Shown here: positions 4,697-5,290 of the stretch, in pieces | Layout: each line of letters begins with the position of its first letter | How positions within the stretch are numbered: position 1 is the first letter of the stretch | From: an uncultured Oceanobacillus sp. | GTDB taxonomy: Bacteria; Bacillota; Bacilli; Bacillales; Amphibacillaceae | Direction of reading: 5' to 3' | Length of the DNA stretch: 5,290 nt | Assembly: GCA_938004015.1 (NCBI GenBank) | Contig: CALKWU010000025.1 | Coordinates: 1-5,290, forward strand | Notes under the pieces: generated by a model | Told to the model about the DNA's origin: nothing | The model's input: the letters and a program-made list of their open reading frames with translations, nothing else | Database searches by the model: none | Program-made: the position numbers and the translations under genes

Positions 4697-5290
4697 TTAA
4701 AAGGTGATGATGATTCGTGAGTAGTCGCCGGATGCGAGCAAATCAAAACCTTCATTGATTTCTTCCAACGTCATTGTTTTCGCAAGCAACTTATCGACCG
4801 GTAATCGACCCCGTTTGAACAATTCGATGAACCGAGGGATATCCCGCTTTGGTACGCAACTTCCAATATAAGAACCTTTCAATGTCTTTTCTTCTGCCGT
4901 CAATGTCACATATGGGAAAGAAAATTCATGTTCCGGGTGTGGAAGACCGGTCGTCACCGTCGTACCGCCTCTTTTCGTGATTCCATAGGCGACATCCAAC
5001 GCAGGAACAGCTCCGGCCGTTTCAAAAACATAATCCAATCCGCCGTCGGTTGCCGCCTTTACCTTCTCCACCACATCTTCATCCCGGGAATTGAACACAT
5101 CCGTCGCTCCCAGCTCTTTTGCCTTTTCCAACTTATTATCGTTGATATCAATTGCTACAATGCGACTCGCTCCGGACGCCAAGGCACCGAGCAAGGCACT
5201 TAAGCCGATTCCTCCCAAACCGACAACTCCTACGGTACTTCCCAGTTTAATATGTGCTGTATTGATGACGGCCCCCACTCCGGTAATGAC
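4697..5290 (-). CDS. zinc-type alcohol dehydrogenase (MDR family), C-terminal part, runs off right edge
   Basis: The last 197 residues of a medium-chain dehydrogenase/reductase are visible, open to the right edge. The first residues VITGVGAVINTA match the conserved TG-GAV-NTA helix that precedes the cofactor domain. The Rossmann motif GLGGIG (visible residues 24-29) and an acidic Asp48 at the end of the second strand (VAIDIND) point to NAD rather than NADP. DYVFETAG and GGTTVTTGLP fit the family, as does the C-terminal catalytic-fold return KTMTLEEINEGFDLL. The reaction would be reversible oxidation of an alcohol, possibly formaldehyde- or aryl-alcohol-like substrates. The N-terminal half with the catalytic zinc ligands and structural Cys4 site is outside the window, so substrate class and zinc dependence are inferred. 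A GTG at 5278 is internal, not the start, because the conserved reading continues upstream. The stop TAA is followed at once by repeat R2. Confidence 0.9.
   Translation of the reverse strand, partial: VITGVGAVINTAHIKLGSTVGVVGLGGIGLSALLGALASGASRIVAIDINDNKLEKAKELGATDVFNSRDEDVVEKVKAATDGGLDYVFETAGAVPALDVAYGITKRGGTTVTTGLPHPEHEFSFPYVTLTAEEKTLKGSYIGSCVPKRDIPRFIELFKRGRLPVDKLLAKTMTLEEINEGFDLLASGDYSRIIITF

Overview
The window looks like chromosomal DNA from a low-to-moderate GC member of the Bacillota, most likely Bacillales (Bacillaceae or Planococcaceae/Caryophanaceae). Supporting signs are strong purine-rich ribosome binding sites (AAAGGAG, GGAGG, GGAGAGGG), sigma-A-type TATAAT and TTAACA/TAAAAT boxes, GTG starts, T-tailed intrinsic terminators and a chemoreceptor of the Bacillus extracellular-Cache type. 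The species cannot be fixed from the sequence.

Layout, left to right. Positions 1-117 (minus) hold the first 39 codons of moaA, which runs off the left edge. A 68-bp palindromic repeat (R1, 225-292) follows. Directly against its right end lies a 5'-truncated gene for a PTS sugar permease IIC subunit (293-834, plus), which keeps its stop codon and an intact terminator (867-919). Positions 920-1403 are non-coding as far as can be seen. They end in a good promoter (1235-1263) with an adjacent dyad, followed by a leader of about 134 nt. The promoter drives a 704-residue methyl-accepting chemotaxis protein (1404-3518, plus), whose first 58 codons are an 87-bp tandem duplication. A bidirectional terminator (3551-3591) separates it from a convergent GT8-family glycosyltransferase (3694-4524, minus) that has its own extended -10 promoter. 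A second copy of the palindromic repeat (R2, 4625-4692) lies upstream of that promoter. It starts 4 bases past the stop codon of a zinc-type medium-chain alcohol dehydrogenase (4697-5290, minus), which runs off the right edge.

The genes do not form an evident pathway. Molybdenum cofactor synthesis, sugar uptake, chemotaxis, glycosyl transfer and alcohol/aldehyde oxidation each sit in separate transcription units. This reads as a mosaic chromosomal segment. The two repeat copies, in the same orientation 4.4 kb apart, bracket the IIC remnant, the chemoreceptor and the glycosyltransferase. I see no convincing new multi-gene system. The most informative observations are the paired repeats (with base-pair covariation in the stem), the repeat sitting exactly at the breakpoint of the truncated permease gene, and the duplicated N-terminus of the chemoreceptor.
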